A DNA stretch of 64,000 nt from Flavobacterium johnsoniae (GCF_001879205.1 NZ_MLFK01000005.1:186001-250000); one strand, 5' to 3'. Counted from the stretch's first letter, positions 34,107 through 44,250 are shown. The notes: generated by a model from the letters alone, not told the origin. Numbers and translations: made by a program.

Positions 34107-35795
34107 ATGAAAGAAACCAAACATATATCAAGATCAAGAGCTCAGGAATCATCTGCAGCGATAGAAAAAATGTACATTACAATGCGCCATTTATTCAACC
34201 GTGGTTTTTACAAACCAATGGGAGTTTCTGGCGATAGTTTAAGAGAATCATTATTAGCATTACGTCCGGAAATCTATGGAAATATTGCCGAAGAAAAAGT
34301 AGAACTAAACGGGCTTTTATACGTTATAGAGCGTCTTCCGATAGGAATCGAACAATGCCGTTTCATTAATTTAACTTCGGATGAAGGATATTCCAGATCA
34401 CATTTCCAGGCAATTGTTCCTCCAAAAAGAAGAAGAAACTGTTATCGAATTGACGAAGAGCAAATGAATGTTGAAATAACACGCGGCCGTTCTGATATTT
34501 ACGATATTTTGACGCATTTGACTTTCATTTTCATCGAATCTCACAAAATTAAAAATAGGGTTTTAATTGATGATGGCGGAGAAGTTTCACGCGATTGGTT
34601 AAAATTAGAACAAGCCGTTACGCAGACCAAAAAGCTTTCGCAGATAGAAAAAGAAAAAGCAATTTCGCACGCGGCAAATATTTTAGCCCGAACTTTTGAA
34701 GAGGTTTTGGATATCTATGATGCTTTTGGTTCTGAAAATGCACCAGATCGTTTCCTTCATGTTATTTACTGGTTAGGGAAATTAGCGATCGAAGAAATTG
34801 TCGAAAATAACAAACGTACTATAACATTTAGTCCCGTTTTGCGCGAGCGTTTAGGACATCATATTCACGGAGAAATCTGGGCAACCAATATCAAAGAAGT
34901 CCTAAAAGCAAATAATCTTTTAAAAAGACCAATTCACGTTATAAGTGCTAATATGCACAGTGTGATGAATTCGCTTTTTGCAACGCCGTTATTAACCTCA
35001 AAATTTAAAGGTAAAACAGATTTCTTTATTTATGAAGAATTAAGCAATTCCGGTTCAAAAGAAATTAGAAGCCAGGTTGAAGAACTGGCTTTAAAAAACG
35101 GAATGATTTCACTGCCGGATTCTTCGGGAACGAATATCGATGTTCAGATTTTTGATACCGCTAAAATAGATTGGTCGAAAACAGCATTTTCATACGCTAA
35201 TATAGACGAAGATAAACCTGTGATTATCGTAATGGATTATGCTTTTGGTGAGCAGGCTTATGAAACAATCGATGAGCTTTTAAAACCATTTAAAAAAGAG
35301 ACTTTACTAAACGTAAAATCGGTTTCGATTATGGGTAAAGCCGGAATTCTGGAAGGTGGAAAAGGCGATATCATGATTCCAACAGCACACATAAACGAAG
35401 GAACTGCCGATAATTATTTCTTTGAAAATGAATTAACAGGCGCGATGTTCGAAGGAAACGACATTGATATTTATGAAGGAGCAATGGTTACCGTTTTAGG
35501 AACATCATTACAAAACAGAGATTTGTTGAAATTCTTCCACGAATCGACCTGGGGAGTTATTGGTCTTGAAATGGAAGGATCTTATTACCAAAAAGCAATT
35601 CAGTCTGCATCAAAAATTAGAAAAAGCGTGCCGCACGATATCAAAGTTCGTTATGCTTATTATGCTTCAGATAATCCATTAGAAACAGGAAGCACATTAG
35701 CTTCAGGAGGATTGGGAACTACAGGTGTAAAACCAACTTATTTAATTACAATTAAAATTCTAGAGCAGATTTTTAACATAAAAGAAAAAGTATAA
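34107..35795 (+). CDS. DUF6909 family protein
   Basis: A 562-residue cytoplasmic protein without signal or membrane segment. Start MKETKHISRSRAQESSAAIEKMYITMRHLFNRG. The N-terminal half is helical (RSDIYDILTHLTFIFIESHKIKNR). The C-terminal half (about 280-560) looks like a nucleoside-phosphorylase-like alpha/beta domain with PVIIVMDYAFGEQAYETID, SVSIMGKAGILEGGKGDIMIPTAHI and a late GVIGLEMEGSYYQKAI segment, where MEG resembles the active-site motif of the PNP/UDP family. I recall this as DUF6909. The phosphorylase link is my reading, not established. Its stop is followed immediately by the ATG of the Wzz-like gene. Confidence 0.78.
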   Translation: MKETKHISRSRAQESSAAIEKMYITMRHLFNRGFYKPMGVSGDSLRESLLALRPEIYGNIAEEKVELNGLLYVIERLPIGIEQCRFINLTSDEGYSRSHFQAIVPPKRRRNCYRIDEEQMNVEITRGRSDIYDILTHLTFIFIESHKIKNRVLIDDGGEVSRDWLKLEQAVTQTKKLSQIEKEKAISHAANILARTFEEVLDIYDAFGSENAPDRFLHVIYWLGKLAIEEIVENNKRTITFSPVLRERLGHHIHGEIWATNIKEVLKANNLLKRPIHVISANMHSVMNSLFATPLLTSKFKGKTDFFIYEELSNSGSKEIRSQVEELALKNGMISLPDSSGTNIDVQIFDTAKIDWSKTAFSYANIDEDKPVIIVMDYAFGEQAYETIDELLKPFKKETLLNVKSVSIMGKAGILEGGKGDIMIPTAHINEGTADNYFFENELTGAMFEGNDIDIYEGAMVTVLGTSLQNRDLLKFFHESTWGVIGLEMEGSYYQKAIQSASKIRKSVPHDIKVRYAYYASDNPLETGSTLASGGLGTTGVKPTYLITIKILEQIFNIKEKV

Positions 35796-36776
35796 ATGAG
35801 TACAAAAGTACCACAGAATAATACAGATCAGGAAGTTGATTTGGTTTTGATTTCGAAAAAAATAGGTAACTTTTTTGAAAGAATTAATGCTTCTATCTTT
35901 AGAAGCATTCAGTTCTTTATACGAAATTGGCTGATTGTCTTGATTTTAGTTATTGCTGGATTTGGACTTGGAATGTTTTTAGATAAGACTCAAAAAACAT
36001 ATGATAATCAAATAATTGTAACGCCAAATTTTGGCAGTGTAGATTATTTGTATGCTAAGGTTGATTTATTTCAGTCAAAACTTTCGACAGATGATCAGGT
36101 TTTTCTAAAAACAATTGGAATAGGGACAGATGCTAAAATTTCTACGATTAAAATAGAACCTATTATTGACGTTTTTAAATTCGTTAATAACAATGAGCAA
36201 AATCTGGAAGTTTTAAAATTGATGACCTCAAATGGAGATTTTAAATCGATAATAAAAGAAACAACAACTAGTAAAAATTATCCTTTTTATATTATAACAT
36301 TTACAACAAAAGAGATAGCAAAGAATGATAATACGGTAAAAGCATTATTGAATTTTTTCAATAAAAGCGATTATTATGCTGAGGTTCAAAAGATTTCTAT
36401 AGATAATATCAAACAAAAGATTAAAGCAAATGATCAGATTCTTTTGCAGATTGATAATATTTTAAATAAGTTCTCAAATTCTGAATCTTTGGGTGCAGTA
36501 AAAAACGATAAACTGGTTTATTATAATGAAAATGTACAGCTAAATGATATACTAAAAACAAAAGAAGGTCTTATTAGAGAAAATGGAAGCTTAAAGATAG
36601 AGTTAATTAGATGTAATAAAATCATAAAAGAAGTTTCATATGTGACTAGTATTGAGAGTACAAAATCTTTGAAAGGAAAGATGAAGTTTATACTACCTAT
36701 TTTGTTTGTGTTAATTTATATATTTTCTATTCGTTTCCTTAATTTTTATAAAAAACAGTCTATTCTCTCTAAATAA
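35796..36776 (+). CDS. Wzz-like polysaccharide chain-length / co-polymerase protein
   Basis: A 326-residue inner-membrane protein with a transmembrane helix at each end (about 43-63, FIRNWLIVLILVIAGFGLGMF; about 297-316, KFILPILFVLIYIFSIRFL) and a long periplasmic coiled region between. That is the layout of Wzz/polysaccharide co-polymerases that set O-antigen or capsule chain length. There is no kinase domain. ATG follows directly on the stop of the DUF6909 gene, so the polysaccharide genes may be read through from it. Confidence 0.8.
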   Translation: MSTKVPQNNTDQEVDLVLISKKIGNFFERINASIFRSIQFFIRNWLIVLILVIAGFGLGMFLDKTQKTYDNQIIVTPNFGSVDYLYAKVDLFQSKLSTDDQVFLKTIGIGTDAKISTIKIEPIIDVFKFVNNNEQNLEVLKLMTSNGDFKSIIKETTTSKNYPFYIITFTTKEIAKNDNTVKALLNFFNKSDYYAEVQKISIDNIKQKIKANDQILLQIDNILNKFSNSESLGAVKNDKLVYYNENVQLNDILKTKEGLIRENGSLKIELIRCNKIIKEVSYVTSIESTKSLKGKMKFILPILFVLIYIFSIRFLNFYKKQSILSK

Positions 36777-36792
36777 TCTAATTCTTAAAATA

Positions 36793-37317
36793 ATGAATTC
36801 AAAGTCATTTTATCTTTATATAATTCTATTTTTCATAGTTTCTTGTAATAAAAAAACTGAAGAAGATAAAGTTTTAAATAATAGTTTCTCAGTAATTATT
36901 GAAGGTGTTTTTGTAAAAAATGATAAAGTTCAGGTTTTTTATTTAACCGAAGGTAAAGATTGGAATGATGAGAATTCGGTAATTAGCCCTGTTTATGCTT
37001 CATCCGAAATGCAAAAACTAAAAATTGATTTTCCAGAAAAAATGATTCCAAAGAATATTAGAGTTGATGTTGGTGAAAACGAATATCAGTCAAATATTAC
37101 GCTAAAAAATATTTCAGTATTATATAAAAACGATACAATAAGCGGAGATAATGATAACTTTAAAATATATTTTTATCCTAATGAGTTTATTACTTGGGAT
37201 CCTGTATATTACGGTTATAAACTTAGTAAAATTAATAACTCTTATGATCCATATTTTATGGGTAACGATTTATTGATTGATAAATTAGAGCAAATAAAAA
37301 ATCCAACAAAAGAGTAA
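36793..37317 (+). CDS. Lipoprotein of unknown function
   Basis: A 174-residue protein with a lipobox (FFIVSC, Cys18) after a short signal sequence. The mature part is beta-rich (SVIIEGVFVKNDKVQVFYL; NIRVDVGENEYQSNITLKNISVLY) and resembles a periplasmic domain that follows Wzz-like proteins in some Bacteroidota loci. I do not recognise the family. Sixteen bases after the Wzz-like gene and 32 before the polymerase gene, so very likely part of the polysaccharide operon. Confidence 0.75.
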   Translation: MNSKSFYLYIILFFIVSCNKKTEEDKVLNNSFSVIIEGVFVKNDKVQVFYLTEGKDWNDENSVISPVYASSEMQKLKIDFPEKMIPKNIRVDVGENEYQSNITLKNISVLYKNDTISGDNDNFKIYFYPNEFITWDPVYYGYKLSKINNSYDPYFMGNDLLIDKLEQIKNPTKE

Positions 37318-37349
37318 TATTCTGTCCGAGCAGCGTAAAAAAAATAGAG

Positions 37350-38537
37350 ATGCGTTTTAATTTTAAAATTATCTTAAATAATGAAAAAATTAGAGAGTAT
37401 CTTTTTTTTATAGGTGTTCTATTTTTAATTTTTCTGCCAAAAGGAGGGTTTAAAATTGCAGGAATTCCAATTACTTGGGGTTACCTGTACTTAGGATTTC
37501 TTTTTTTACTTTCAATTTTAATTGTAATTAATAAAAAGAAGTTTTTAGTTTCTACTAAACATTTTTTGTGCTATGCAGCGACTTTACCATTTGTTTTATA
37601 CTTTTCTTTTAATTTAGCATTTAGAGGCTATGACGGTTCATTTGGAAATCTTATAGCTTTTTATGTAAGTTTTGGATTTCTCCCCTTACTATTTTATATT
37701 TTCCTTAGTCCTTTTTTAAAGAAAATAGATTCAATATTTGTAGAAACGCTCTTAAGTAATGCTGTATTTTGGATTTCGCTTTACGGTATTATTTTATTTA
37801 CTTTTAAACAGCTAACAGGTAATTATATTGAAATTCCCTATATAACCGTAAATGCAGATGATTTAGGTACCTTAGAAGGAAAATATAACATGAGAGGGTC
37901 TTTGTATAAGCTCATTTCAACATATAATAACGGTAATATTTTTGGAGTTTGTATATTGATGTTGTTTCCAATATTTCATAAACAAAATGTTTCCAAAATT
38001 AAATTAGGGATTGTAATTTTAGCTTTGCTTTTAACCCTTTCCCGAACCGTTTGGCTAGGATTACTTTTTTATTTTGTCATTATTTATAAGGATAGAGTTT
38101 TCAAGTTAATCAAAATCTACGCTTTTTTGGCATTAATTTTATTTGTTTTTGCCACTTTTTTAATGAATCGATATTTTCAATATGGTTCATTATCAGGGTT
38201 TATTTTAGATTCTAATTTAGGCGGAAGAATTAATCAAATAAGACAATTTACCGGAGTAAGTTTTTTTGGTAGTCAAACCTTCGATTTTATTGAAGAAATA
38301 GTTTATTTATCAATCTTTAAGCAATTAGGAATTATTGGTTTATTATTATTTTGCATTTCATTTTTTTCCCAAATATACATTGCGGTAAGTACTAAAAATA
38401 ATAATTATCCTTATCTTTTAGGAAGCCTAACCTATTTATTTGTCTGCTTAAGTGATGGCTGTATGCTTTACATTCCAACTTTAGCATTTTTCTACTTCAT
38501 AAATACTATGATTTTTATTCCTAAAAATACTGCCTAA
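37350..38537 (+). CDS. O-antigen polymerase/ligase family protein (candidate 1)
   Basis: A 395-residue protein with about ten to eleven transmembrane segments. A segment LTLSRTVWLGLLFYFVIIYK recalls the conserved S-R of the Wzy/WaaL family, and a large periplasmic loop lies near 155-195. Such proteins polymerise or ligate O-antigen repeat units using undecaprenol-linked donors. Its last 57 bases overlap the 3' end of the convergent second candidate. AT content is higher than in neighbouring housekeeping genes, usual for surface polysaccharide loci. Confidence 0.78.
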   Translation: MRFNFKIILNNEKIREYLFFIGVLFLIFLPKGGFKIAGIPITWGYLYLGFLFLLSILIVINKKKFLVSTKHFLCYAATLPFVLYFSFNLAFRGYDGSFGNLIAFYVSFGFLPLLFYIFLSPFLKKIDSIFVETLLSNAVFWISLYGIILFTFKQLTGNYIEIPYITVNADDLGTLEGKYNMRGSLYKLISTYNNGNIFGVCILMLFPIFHKQNVSKIKLGIVILALLLTLSRTVWLGLLFYFVIIYKDRVFKLIKIYAFLALILFVFATFLMNRYFQYGSLSGFILDSNLGGRINQIRQFTGVSFFGSQTFDFIEEIVYLSIFKQLGIIGLLLFCISFFSQIYIAVSTKNNNYPYLLGSLTYLFVCLSDGCMLYIPTLAFFYFINTMIFIPKNTA

Positions 38538-39698
38538 AAGTAAAATTTCGCAGAGAAAATAAATATAAATTCCATATTGGCGAACTAAAATATTTTCTGT
38601 GATAAATGCTATTGCAAATAAAACAGTTATAGAAAAATATAGATATTCTTTTTGCTTTAAAGTCTCTTTTAGTTTGATAAATAAAGACCAAATAAAAGTG
38701 AAAAATAATAAGAATCCGCCTTTTAGTAAAAAATCTAAATATTGATTATGAGAGTTAATCTTAAATTTTTTTAATTCAAAATTATTAAAGGGAAGATAAC
38801 ACTCATTTAATTTTTGCTGGATTAAATTATAGTCCATTCCTAAAAAATGCGAATCGTAGATTAGTTTTAAACTGCAGGTCCAGCTTGCATATCGTGTTGA
38901 ATTTGTAAAAGACTTGTTGGATAAAAAATGAATTGTATCAAGATATCTTTGTGATAATAAAATTATTAGTAAAATGATAAATGCTATACTTAGTTTTTGG
39001 TTAGTCGTTATTACTATTTTTTCTCTTTTTAATATTGTTAAGCGTAATAAAACAACTATAAAAAGCCCTAGAAGTATATTTCTCGAATTATAAATGATTA
39101 AACCTCCCAGTAAACTAATAAACATTAAAATACTGCAGATTTTTAATTTCTTAGAACATTTTTTATAGTCTGAAATGTAATCTGCTAAAAATAAAATTGC
39201 AATTCCAATCCACAAACAAATATACGTTCCGTGGATCTTACAATAAAATTCAAGATTGTAACGAGCTAAGTACCAATCAAAATGGTGATTTGGAATATCG
39301 TTAATATAAAACAGCAGAAAATACAAACACAACAAACTAATTGAGCTAATATATGCAAATTGAATTTTCTTTCTGATTTTTATAAAAGAATCGATTTGGT
39401 AAAGATAATAACTAAATAAGGGTACTATAAAAAGTAAAAAACTTTCACCAATAGTTTTAAAACTAGATTTGCTAAAATAAAGTAAATAGTAGAAAGTAAG
39501 GATTATAAAAGAAGCTATAAACGGAGCATTTTTAAAATTAATTTTAAAGTCACTAAACTTAGTTATAAAAAGCAAAAGCAAACCAGTCAAAATCATTAGT
39601 AAACTCTGAATTGCTTCTAAATAGTAAACAAAAGAAGAAATAACGAGCAGATAAAGTGTCGGAATGAGAAGCAGTTTTATATTAGCTTTAATTTTCAT
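38481..39698 (-). CDS. O-antigen ligase/polymerase family protein (candidate 2)
   Basis: A 405-residue protein with about ten to eleven transmembrane helices. The periplasmic loop motif INSHNQYLDFLLKGG (about residues 318-332) is the typical H-N-x-[Y/F]-L signature of the Wzy_C/O-antigen ligase family, so this is the better candidate for the true polymerase or ligase. Its start ATG shares one base with the stop of the flippase gene (TAATG), indicating co-translation. Its 3' end overlaps candidate 1 over 57 bases. Confidence 0.85.
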   Translation of the reverse strand: MKIKANIKLLLIPTLYLLVISSFVYYLEAIQSLLMILTGLLLLFITKFSDFKINFKNAPFIASFIILTFYYLLYFSKSSFKTIGESFLLFIVPLFSYYLYQIDSFIKIRKKIQFAYISSISLLCLYFLLFYINDIPNHHFDWYLARYNLEFYCKIHGTYICLWIGIAILFLADYISDYKKCSKKLKICSILMFISLLGGLIIYNSRNILLGLFIVVLLRLTILKREKIVITTNQKLSIAFIILLIILLSQRYLDTIHFLSNKSFTNSTRYASWTCSLKLIYDSHFLGMDYNLIQQKLNECYLPFNNFELKKFKINSHNQYLDFLLKGGFLLFFTFIWSLFIKLKETLKQKEYLYFSITVLFAIAFITENILVRQYGIYIYFLCEILLLGSIFRNKNHSIYEVEKC

Positions 39699-40939
39699 TA
39701 TTCAATTTGAGATTTGAAAAAATTAAGTTTTTTGTCAAGAGTTATTGAGAAATTTAGATAAAGTGTAATGAAAAGTTCAGTTAAAATCAGCGAAATTATA
39801 ATTCCGTATACTTTAAAATAATAACAAAGAATAATTCCTAAAGATAAATTGAGTATTAATCCGAAAAGGTGCGCATAAAAATAACTGCTTTTTTTACTAT
39901 GTAAAATAAGTGTCATATAAGCAGATTGACTTAATGATGCAATCAAAGGAATTGGAGCCAGTAAAATAAGGTAATGGCTAGATTCTACTGTTGCCTCGCT
40001 GCTTAAAATATGAATAATGAGATTCGGAAACATAAATAATGCAATCATTCCTAAACCATAAATAAGGAGATAATAGATAAATACAGATTTAAAAAAAGTA
40101 TTAAGCTGAGCAGTTTTTGAAATCCCGATAGAACACGCTTTTTGATAAACACCTTGAAATAATACACTCAGGGATTGTTTACAAAGCATAATTATTTTTT
40201 CAGCAACATTATAAATACCAACTGTCTTAGTATCCAAAAACAGACCTAAAATTAAGGTATTGGAATTAAGCATTGCTGCAATAGTTAAATTTGTCAAAAA
40301 TAATCTGAATCCTTTTTTTAGTTCTTCGAGAATTTCAATCCAGGAGGTAATAGAGTAATTATAACTATATTTTTTTATCAAATAATAAGTCGAAAATATA
40401 AATATCAAAATATCTGTTATTCCTAAATAATAAAAAACATATTGATAATCTGTTTTTTGATTTAAGGTAAAAATTATAAGAATAATGCAAGTTATTTTAA
40501 CAATAGTATTGATTACAAAATAAGGAGATACATTATCTAAACCGATAAAAAAACAAAGATTATTTTGCGACCTGGAGAATAAAAACACCAATAATGAAAA
40601 TGAAAATATTACTTCATTTTTGAGATTATTAAAAAAGGATATAAAAAAAACTAAAAATACAACAGAAGGTATAAAGAGAATAATTTTAGTATTAATAACT
40701 CTAGAAATATATTGATTCACTAATACTGATTCGAGTCTAATTTTATTAATTTCTATAGGTGCAAATGCATACCAGGAATAGTCGTAAAGAACAGAAATAA
40801 TATTTATTAATGACATCGAAATAGCAATTAATCCATATGTATTAATACCAAATATTTGAATATAAAAAGGTATCAATAATAAAGGGAATAATAGATTAAT
40901 AAAATTTATTCCAAAACTCAAAGAGATATTTTTAAGCAC
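39698..40939 (-). CDS. Wzx-like oligosaccharide flippase
   Basis: A 413-residue protein with about twelve transmembrane helices. The N-terminal ISLSFGINFINLLFPLLLIPFYIQIFGINTYGL is typical of the polysaccharide-biosynthesis/MATE-like flippases that move undecaprenol-linked oligosaccharides across the inner membrane. It is transcribed leftwards with the second polymerase candidate (one-base overlap). Upstream is a divergent region shared with the GT2 gene. Confidence 0.9.
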   Translation of the reverse strand: MLKNISLSFGINFINLLFPLLLIPFYIQIFGINTYGLIAISMSLINIISVLYDYSWYAFAPIEINKIRLESVLVNQYISRVINTKIILFIPSVVFLVFFISFFNNLKNEVIFSFSLLVFLFSRSQNNLCFFIGLDNVSPYFVINTIVKITCIILIIFTLNQKTDYQYVFYYLGITDILIFIFSTYYLIKKYSYNYSITSWIEILEELKKGFRLFLTNLTIAAMLNSNTLILGLFLDTKTVGIYNVAEKIIMLCKQSLSVLFQGVYQKACSIGISKTAQLNTFFKSVFIYYLLIYGLGMIALFMFPNLIIHILSSEATVESSHYLILLAPIPLIASLSQSAYMTLILHSKKSSYFYAHLFGLILNLSLGIILCYYFKVYGIIISLILTELFITLYLNFSITLDKKLNFFKSQIE

Positions 40940-41055
40940 TAGGTTATAGAATTGCGTTTCTAAAAGTTTTTATTAAAACAAAGATGATTTTTTATTTTAA
41001 GCTTTTACAAATTAAAATCATATTTTTGAAAAAATCAGAAAACAGCGGCTTTTTA

Positions 41056-42075
41056 ATGGATAAAATTATTGACGGATATAGTATCGCCATTCCTGCGTAT
41101 GATCGGCCTGAGGAGTATGATGAATTACTTAGGTCTATTTTTGATATGACTTTTTTACCAAATGAAATTATTATTTGTGAAGATTTTTCAAAACAAAGAA
41201 ATGAAATTAGAAAAATAACAGAAAAGTATCAAAGTCAATTTGCCGAAAAGCAAGTAATAATGACTTATATTGAAAATGAAACAAATTTGGGCTATGATGC
41301 CAACATTAGAAAGTTAATTGATCTCGCCTTATACAAATGGGTAGTTTTGATAGGAAATGATGACTTATTTTTAAAAAATGGACTGGAGGAAATAGACAAG
41401 TTTTGCAAAAAAAATCCAAATGTTGCAATGGTTTCAAGACCATTTTTACGATTTGAAAAAGATATTAGCAAACCAATTGGCGTTTCTAGAATTTTACCCA
41501 ATGAAACGATTGTAAAAAAACAGGATTCACCCAGGTTGATTTTCAGAATGTGCGGTTTTGTAGGAGGATTGGTTATTAATAAAGAATGGGCACAGCCTTT
41601 GAAAACAGATAAATATGATGGCACTTTATATTATCAGATTTATTTAGCAGCAAATGCTTTTTGTACTAAAGGAATAGGATATTTAGGAAAACCTTCTGTT
41701 GGAGGCCGTACAGGTAATCCTCCATTATTTGGAGATTTTCAGAAAGCAGGTGAAATACATATTCGTGGTATTTATTCAGTAAAAGGAAGAGCGAAAATGT
41801 GGAAAGGTGTTTTGGACATTGCTAAAGACACACAAGACTTTTATAAAGTTGAAATCGTTGAAGAATTAAGAAAAGAATTAATGATTAGACAATCATTTCA
41901 TATTTTTGAAATGAATGTTGGTATCTCAAAATGTACTTTGAAAGAGTTAAAAGAAGAGCTTCAGAAACTCAATTTATTTGGTCATTGGATTCCTAAAACA
42001 TTATATTTTTTAAATATGACTTTTGGTAAAAATGCATTTTATTTTTATTATTTGACTCGAAAACTAATGCAGTAG
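41056..42075 (+). CDS. Glycosyltransferase family 2
   Basis: From the ATG at 41056 the protein has 339 residues, starting MDKIIDGYSIAIPAYDRPEEYDELL. This is the GT-A nucleotide-sugar binding strand (IAIPAYDRP). The DxD-equivalent is GNDD (near 105), and NLGYDANIRKL lies before it. It transfers a sugar from a nucleotide donor, probably to a lipid-linked intermediate at the cytoplasmic membrane face. A longer frame reaches back to 40984, but its first 24 residues are unlike the family, so the later ATG is preferred. Two bases separate it from the next glycosyltransferase. Confidence 0.87.
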   Translation: MDKIIDGYSIAIPAYDRPEEYDELLRSIFDMTFLPNEIIICEDFSKQRNEIRKITEKYQSQFAEKQVIMTYIENETNLGYDANIRKLIDLALYKWVVLIGNDDLFLKNGLEEIDKFCKKNPNVAMVSRPFLRFEKDISKPIGVSRILPNETIVKKQDSPRLIFRMCGFVGGLVINKEWAQPLKTDKYDGTLYYQIYLAANAFCTKGIGYLGKPSVGGRTGNPPLFGDFQKAGEIHIRGIYSVKGRAKMWKGVLDIAKDTQDFYKVEIVEELRKELMIRQSFHIFEMNVGISKCTLKELKEELQKLNLFGHWIPKTLYFLNMTFGKNAFYFYYLTRKLMQ

Positions 42076-42077
42076 AA

Positions 42078-43202
42078 ATGAAAAAAGCCCTAATTAGCGA
42101 TTGGTATTATGTGAATGGTGGTGCCGAAAAAGTGATTCATTCGATAAATTCAATTTGGGATGATTTTGATCATTTTGCATTAATAGATTTTCTGAGTGAT
42201 GAAGACCGCAATTTTATTCTGAACGGTAAAAAAGTTAAAACAAGCTTTATTCAAAAACTGCCAACAGCAAAAAAAAACCATCGCAAATTTTTACAATTAT
42301 TTCCAATTGCAATCGAACAATTTGATTTAAGCGATTATGATCTCATTATCAGTTCTTCCTCAGCTGTTGCAAAAGGAATTAAAACTCATAAAAATCAACT
42401 GCATATTTGTTACTGTCACTCTCCAATGCGTTATGCCTGGGATTTAAAAGACCAGTATTTAAAAGATGCAGGATTAGATAAAGGCTTAAAAGGCATTTAT
42501 GCGAAATCTGTTTTAAATAAAATCAAGAAATGGGATCTTTCAAATTCAGAAGACGTAGATTTTTTTATTGCAAATTCTAATCATATTGCTCAAAGAATAA
42601 AGAATACTTATGGAAGAGAATCAATTGTAATTTACCCGCCTGTCGATGTTGATTTCTTTAGTTTAGAAGAAAAAAAGGAAGATTACTATTTTACAGCTTC
42701 GCGATTGGTTTCCTATAAAAAAACGCAATTAATTGTCGAAGCTTTTAATGAACTACCCCATTTGAAATTAATTGTTGCCGGTGACGGACCAGAATTAGAA
42801 AAACTTCAAAAAATAGCTAAAAGTAATATTGAATTTGTTGGTTTTATTGAAAACGGAAAATTAAAAGTATTAATGCAAAAAGCAAAAGCATTTGTTTTTG
42901 CAGCCGAAGAAGATTTTGGAATTATTCCTGTAGAGGCACAAGCTTGCGGAACTCCAGTAATTGCGCTAGCTAAAGGCGGAACCCTAGAAACAGTTATTGC
43001 AAATAAAACCGGAATTTTCTTTGAAGGGCAATTTGCACAAAAAATCAAAGAAGCAGTACTTAACTTCGAAACAAAAGTTTTTGATCCCAAATTAATACGT
43101 GAACACGCTCTTTCATTTTCAAAGCAAAGATTTGAAAAAGAAATGAAAGAATTTGTAGAAACTAAATTTAAAGAACATCAAGAGTCTTTAAAAACAAGAT
43201 AA
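42078..43202 (+). CDS. Glycosyltransferase family 4
   Basis: A 374-residue GT-B fold retaining glycosyltransferase. The N-terminal GGAEKVI (14-20) is the acceptor-side glycine motif; the C-terminal domain has AEEDFGIIPVEAQACGTPVIA (near 274-294), the conserved E-x7-E of GT4. Pathway: surface polysaccharide assembly. It follows the GT2 gene by two bases and precedes the UDP-glucuronate decarboxylase gene after 64 bases with its own -7 box. Confidence 0.92.
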   Translation: MKKALISDWYYVNGGAEKVIHSINSIWDDFDHFALIDFLSDEDRNFILNGKKVKTSFIQKLPTAKKNHRKFLQLFPIAIEQFDLSDYDLIISSSSAVAKGIKTHKNQLHICYCHSPMRYAWDLKDQYLKDAGLDKGLKGIYAKSVLNKIKKWDLSNSEDVDFFIANSNHIAQRIKNTYGRESIVIYPPVDVDFFSLEEKKEDYYFTASRLVSYKKTQLIVEAFNELPHLKLIVAGDGPELEKLQKIAKSNIEFVGFIENGKLKVLMQKAKAFVFAAEEDFGIIPVEAQACGTPVIALAKGGTLETVIANKTGIFFEGQFAQKIKEAVLNFETKVFDPKLIREHALSFSKQRFEKEMKEFVETKFKEHQESLKTR

Positions 43203-43239
43203 ATTGAAAAGATAACTGAAAAATAATTTTCAAATCAGT

Positions 43240-43247
43240 TACATTTG
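43240..43247 (+). promoter_or_regulatory. -7 box of the UDP-glucuronate decarboxylase gene
   Basis: TACATTTG, 19 bases before the ATG at 43267. The -33 element is not clear. Confidence 0.5.
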
Positions 43248-43266
43248 CGGTGTATAAACAACTATC

Positions 43267-44250
43267 ATGAAAAGAATACTTATAACCGGAGCGGCAGGAT
43301 TTTTAGGATCACATTTATGTGACAGATTTATCAAAGAAGGATATTTTGTTATTGGGATGGATAACCTGATTACCGGCGATCTTAAAAATATTGAACATTT
43401 ATTCAAATTAGAAAACTTCGAATTTTATCATCATGATATTACCAAGTTTGTACATATTCCGGGTGATTTAGATTATATTTTACATTTTGCTTCGCCTGCA
43501 AGTCCGATAGATTATTTAAAAATTCCAATTCAGACTTTAAAAGTAGGATCTCTTGGAACGCATAATTTATTAGGATTGGCAAGAGTTAAAAAAGCACGAA
43601 TTTTAATTGCATCAACATCTGAAGTTTACGGAGATCCACTAGTGCATCCGCAAACAGAAGAATATTACGGAAACGTAAATACAATTGGACCACGTGGTGT
43701 TTATGATGAGGCAAAACGTTTTCAGGAATCTATCACAATGGCGTACCATACTTTTCATGGCGTAGAAACCAGAATTGTACGTATTTTTAATACTTATGGA
43801 CCAAGAATGCGATTAAACGATGGTCGTGTAATTCCAGCCTTCATCGGTCAGGCTTTACGTGGTGAGGATTTAACGATTTTTGGAGATGGTTCACAAACAC
43901 GTTCTTTCTGTTATGTAGACGACCAAGTTGAAGGTATTTTCAGATTATTGCATTCCGATTATGTATATCCGGTAAATATTGGAAATCCGGACGAAATCAC
44001 CATTAAAGATTTTGCAGAGGAAATCATTAAATTGACAGGAACTAATCAGAAAGTAGTTTATCATCCATTGCCAGTAAATGATCCTTTACAGCGTCAGCCA
44101 GACACGACAAAAGCTAAAGAATTGCTGGGCTGGGAGGCAAAAGTAAGCCGTTCTGAAGGAATGAAAATTACATACGATTATTTCAGATCATTATCTCCGG
44201 AAGAACTTTCTAAAGAAGAACATAAAGATTTTTCTAGTTACATAAAATAA
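43267..44250 (+). CDS. UDP-glucuronic acid decarboxylase (UXS-type SDR)
   Basis: A 327-residue extended SDR enzyme that converts UDP-glucuronate to UDP-xylose (or UDP-4-keto-xylose). The Rossmann motif is GAAGFLGSH (8-16), the substrate-site segment STSEVYGDP (116-124) carries the catalytic Ser/Glu, and the SDR pair is Tyr146 and Lys150 (YDEAK). [19 protein letters not shown] and RSFCYVDD segments are typical of UXS. The product suggests xylose or a derived pentose in the polysaccharide. Ends before a terminator shared with the next convergent gene. Confidence 0.92.
   Translation: MKRILITGAAGFLGSHLCDRFIKEGYFVIGMDNLITGDLKNIEHLFKLENFEFYHHDITKFVHIPGDLDYILHFASPASPIDYLKIPIQTLKVGSLGTHNLLGLARVKKARILIASTSEVYGDPLVHPQTEEYYGNVNTIGPRGVYDEAKRFQESITMAYHTFHGVETRIVRIFNTYGPRMRLNDGRVIPAFIGQALRGEDLTIFGDGSQTRSFCYVDDQVEGIFRLLHSDYVYPVNIGNPDEITIKDFAEEIIKLTGTNQKVVYHPLPVNDPLQRQPDTTKAKELLGWEAKVSRSEGMKITYDYFRSLSPEELSKEEHKDFSSYIK

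Noticed and set aside
38481..38537. Possibility that one of the two overlapping polymerase ends is a wrong frame
   Set aside because: Both frames are long, carry family features and end naturally within the overlap; both kept.
43689..43698. CACGTG at the GPRGVYDE codons of the UXS gene
   Set aside because: The flanks (GACCACGTGGTGTT) do not match parS arms; it is codon usage.
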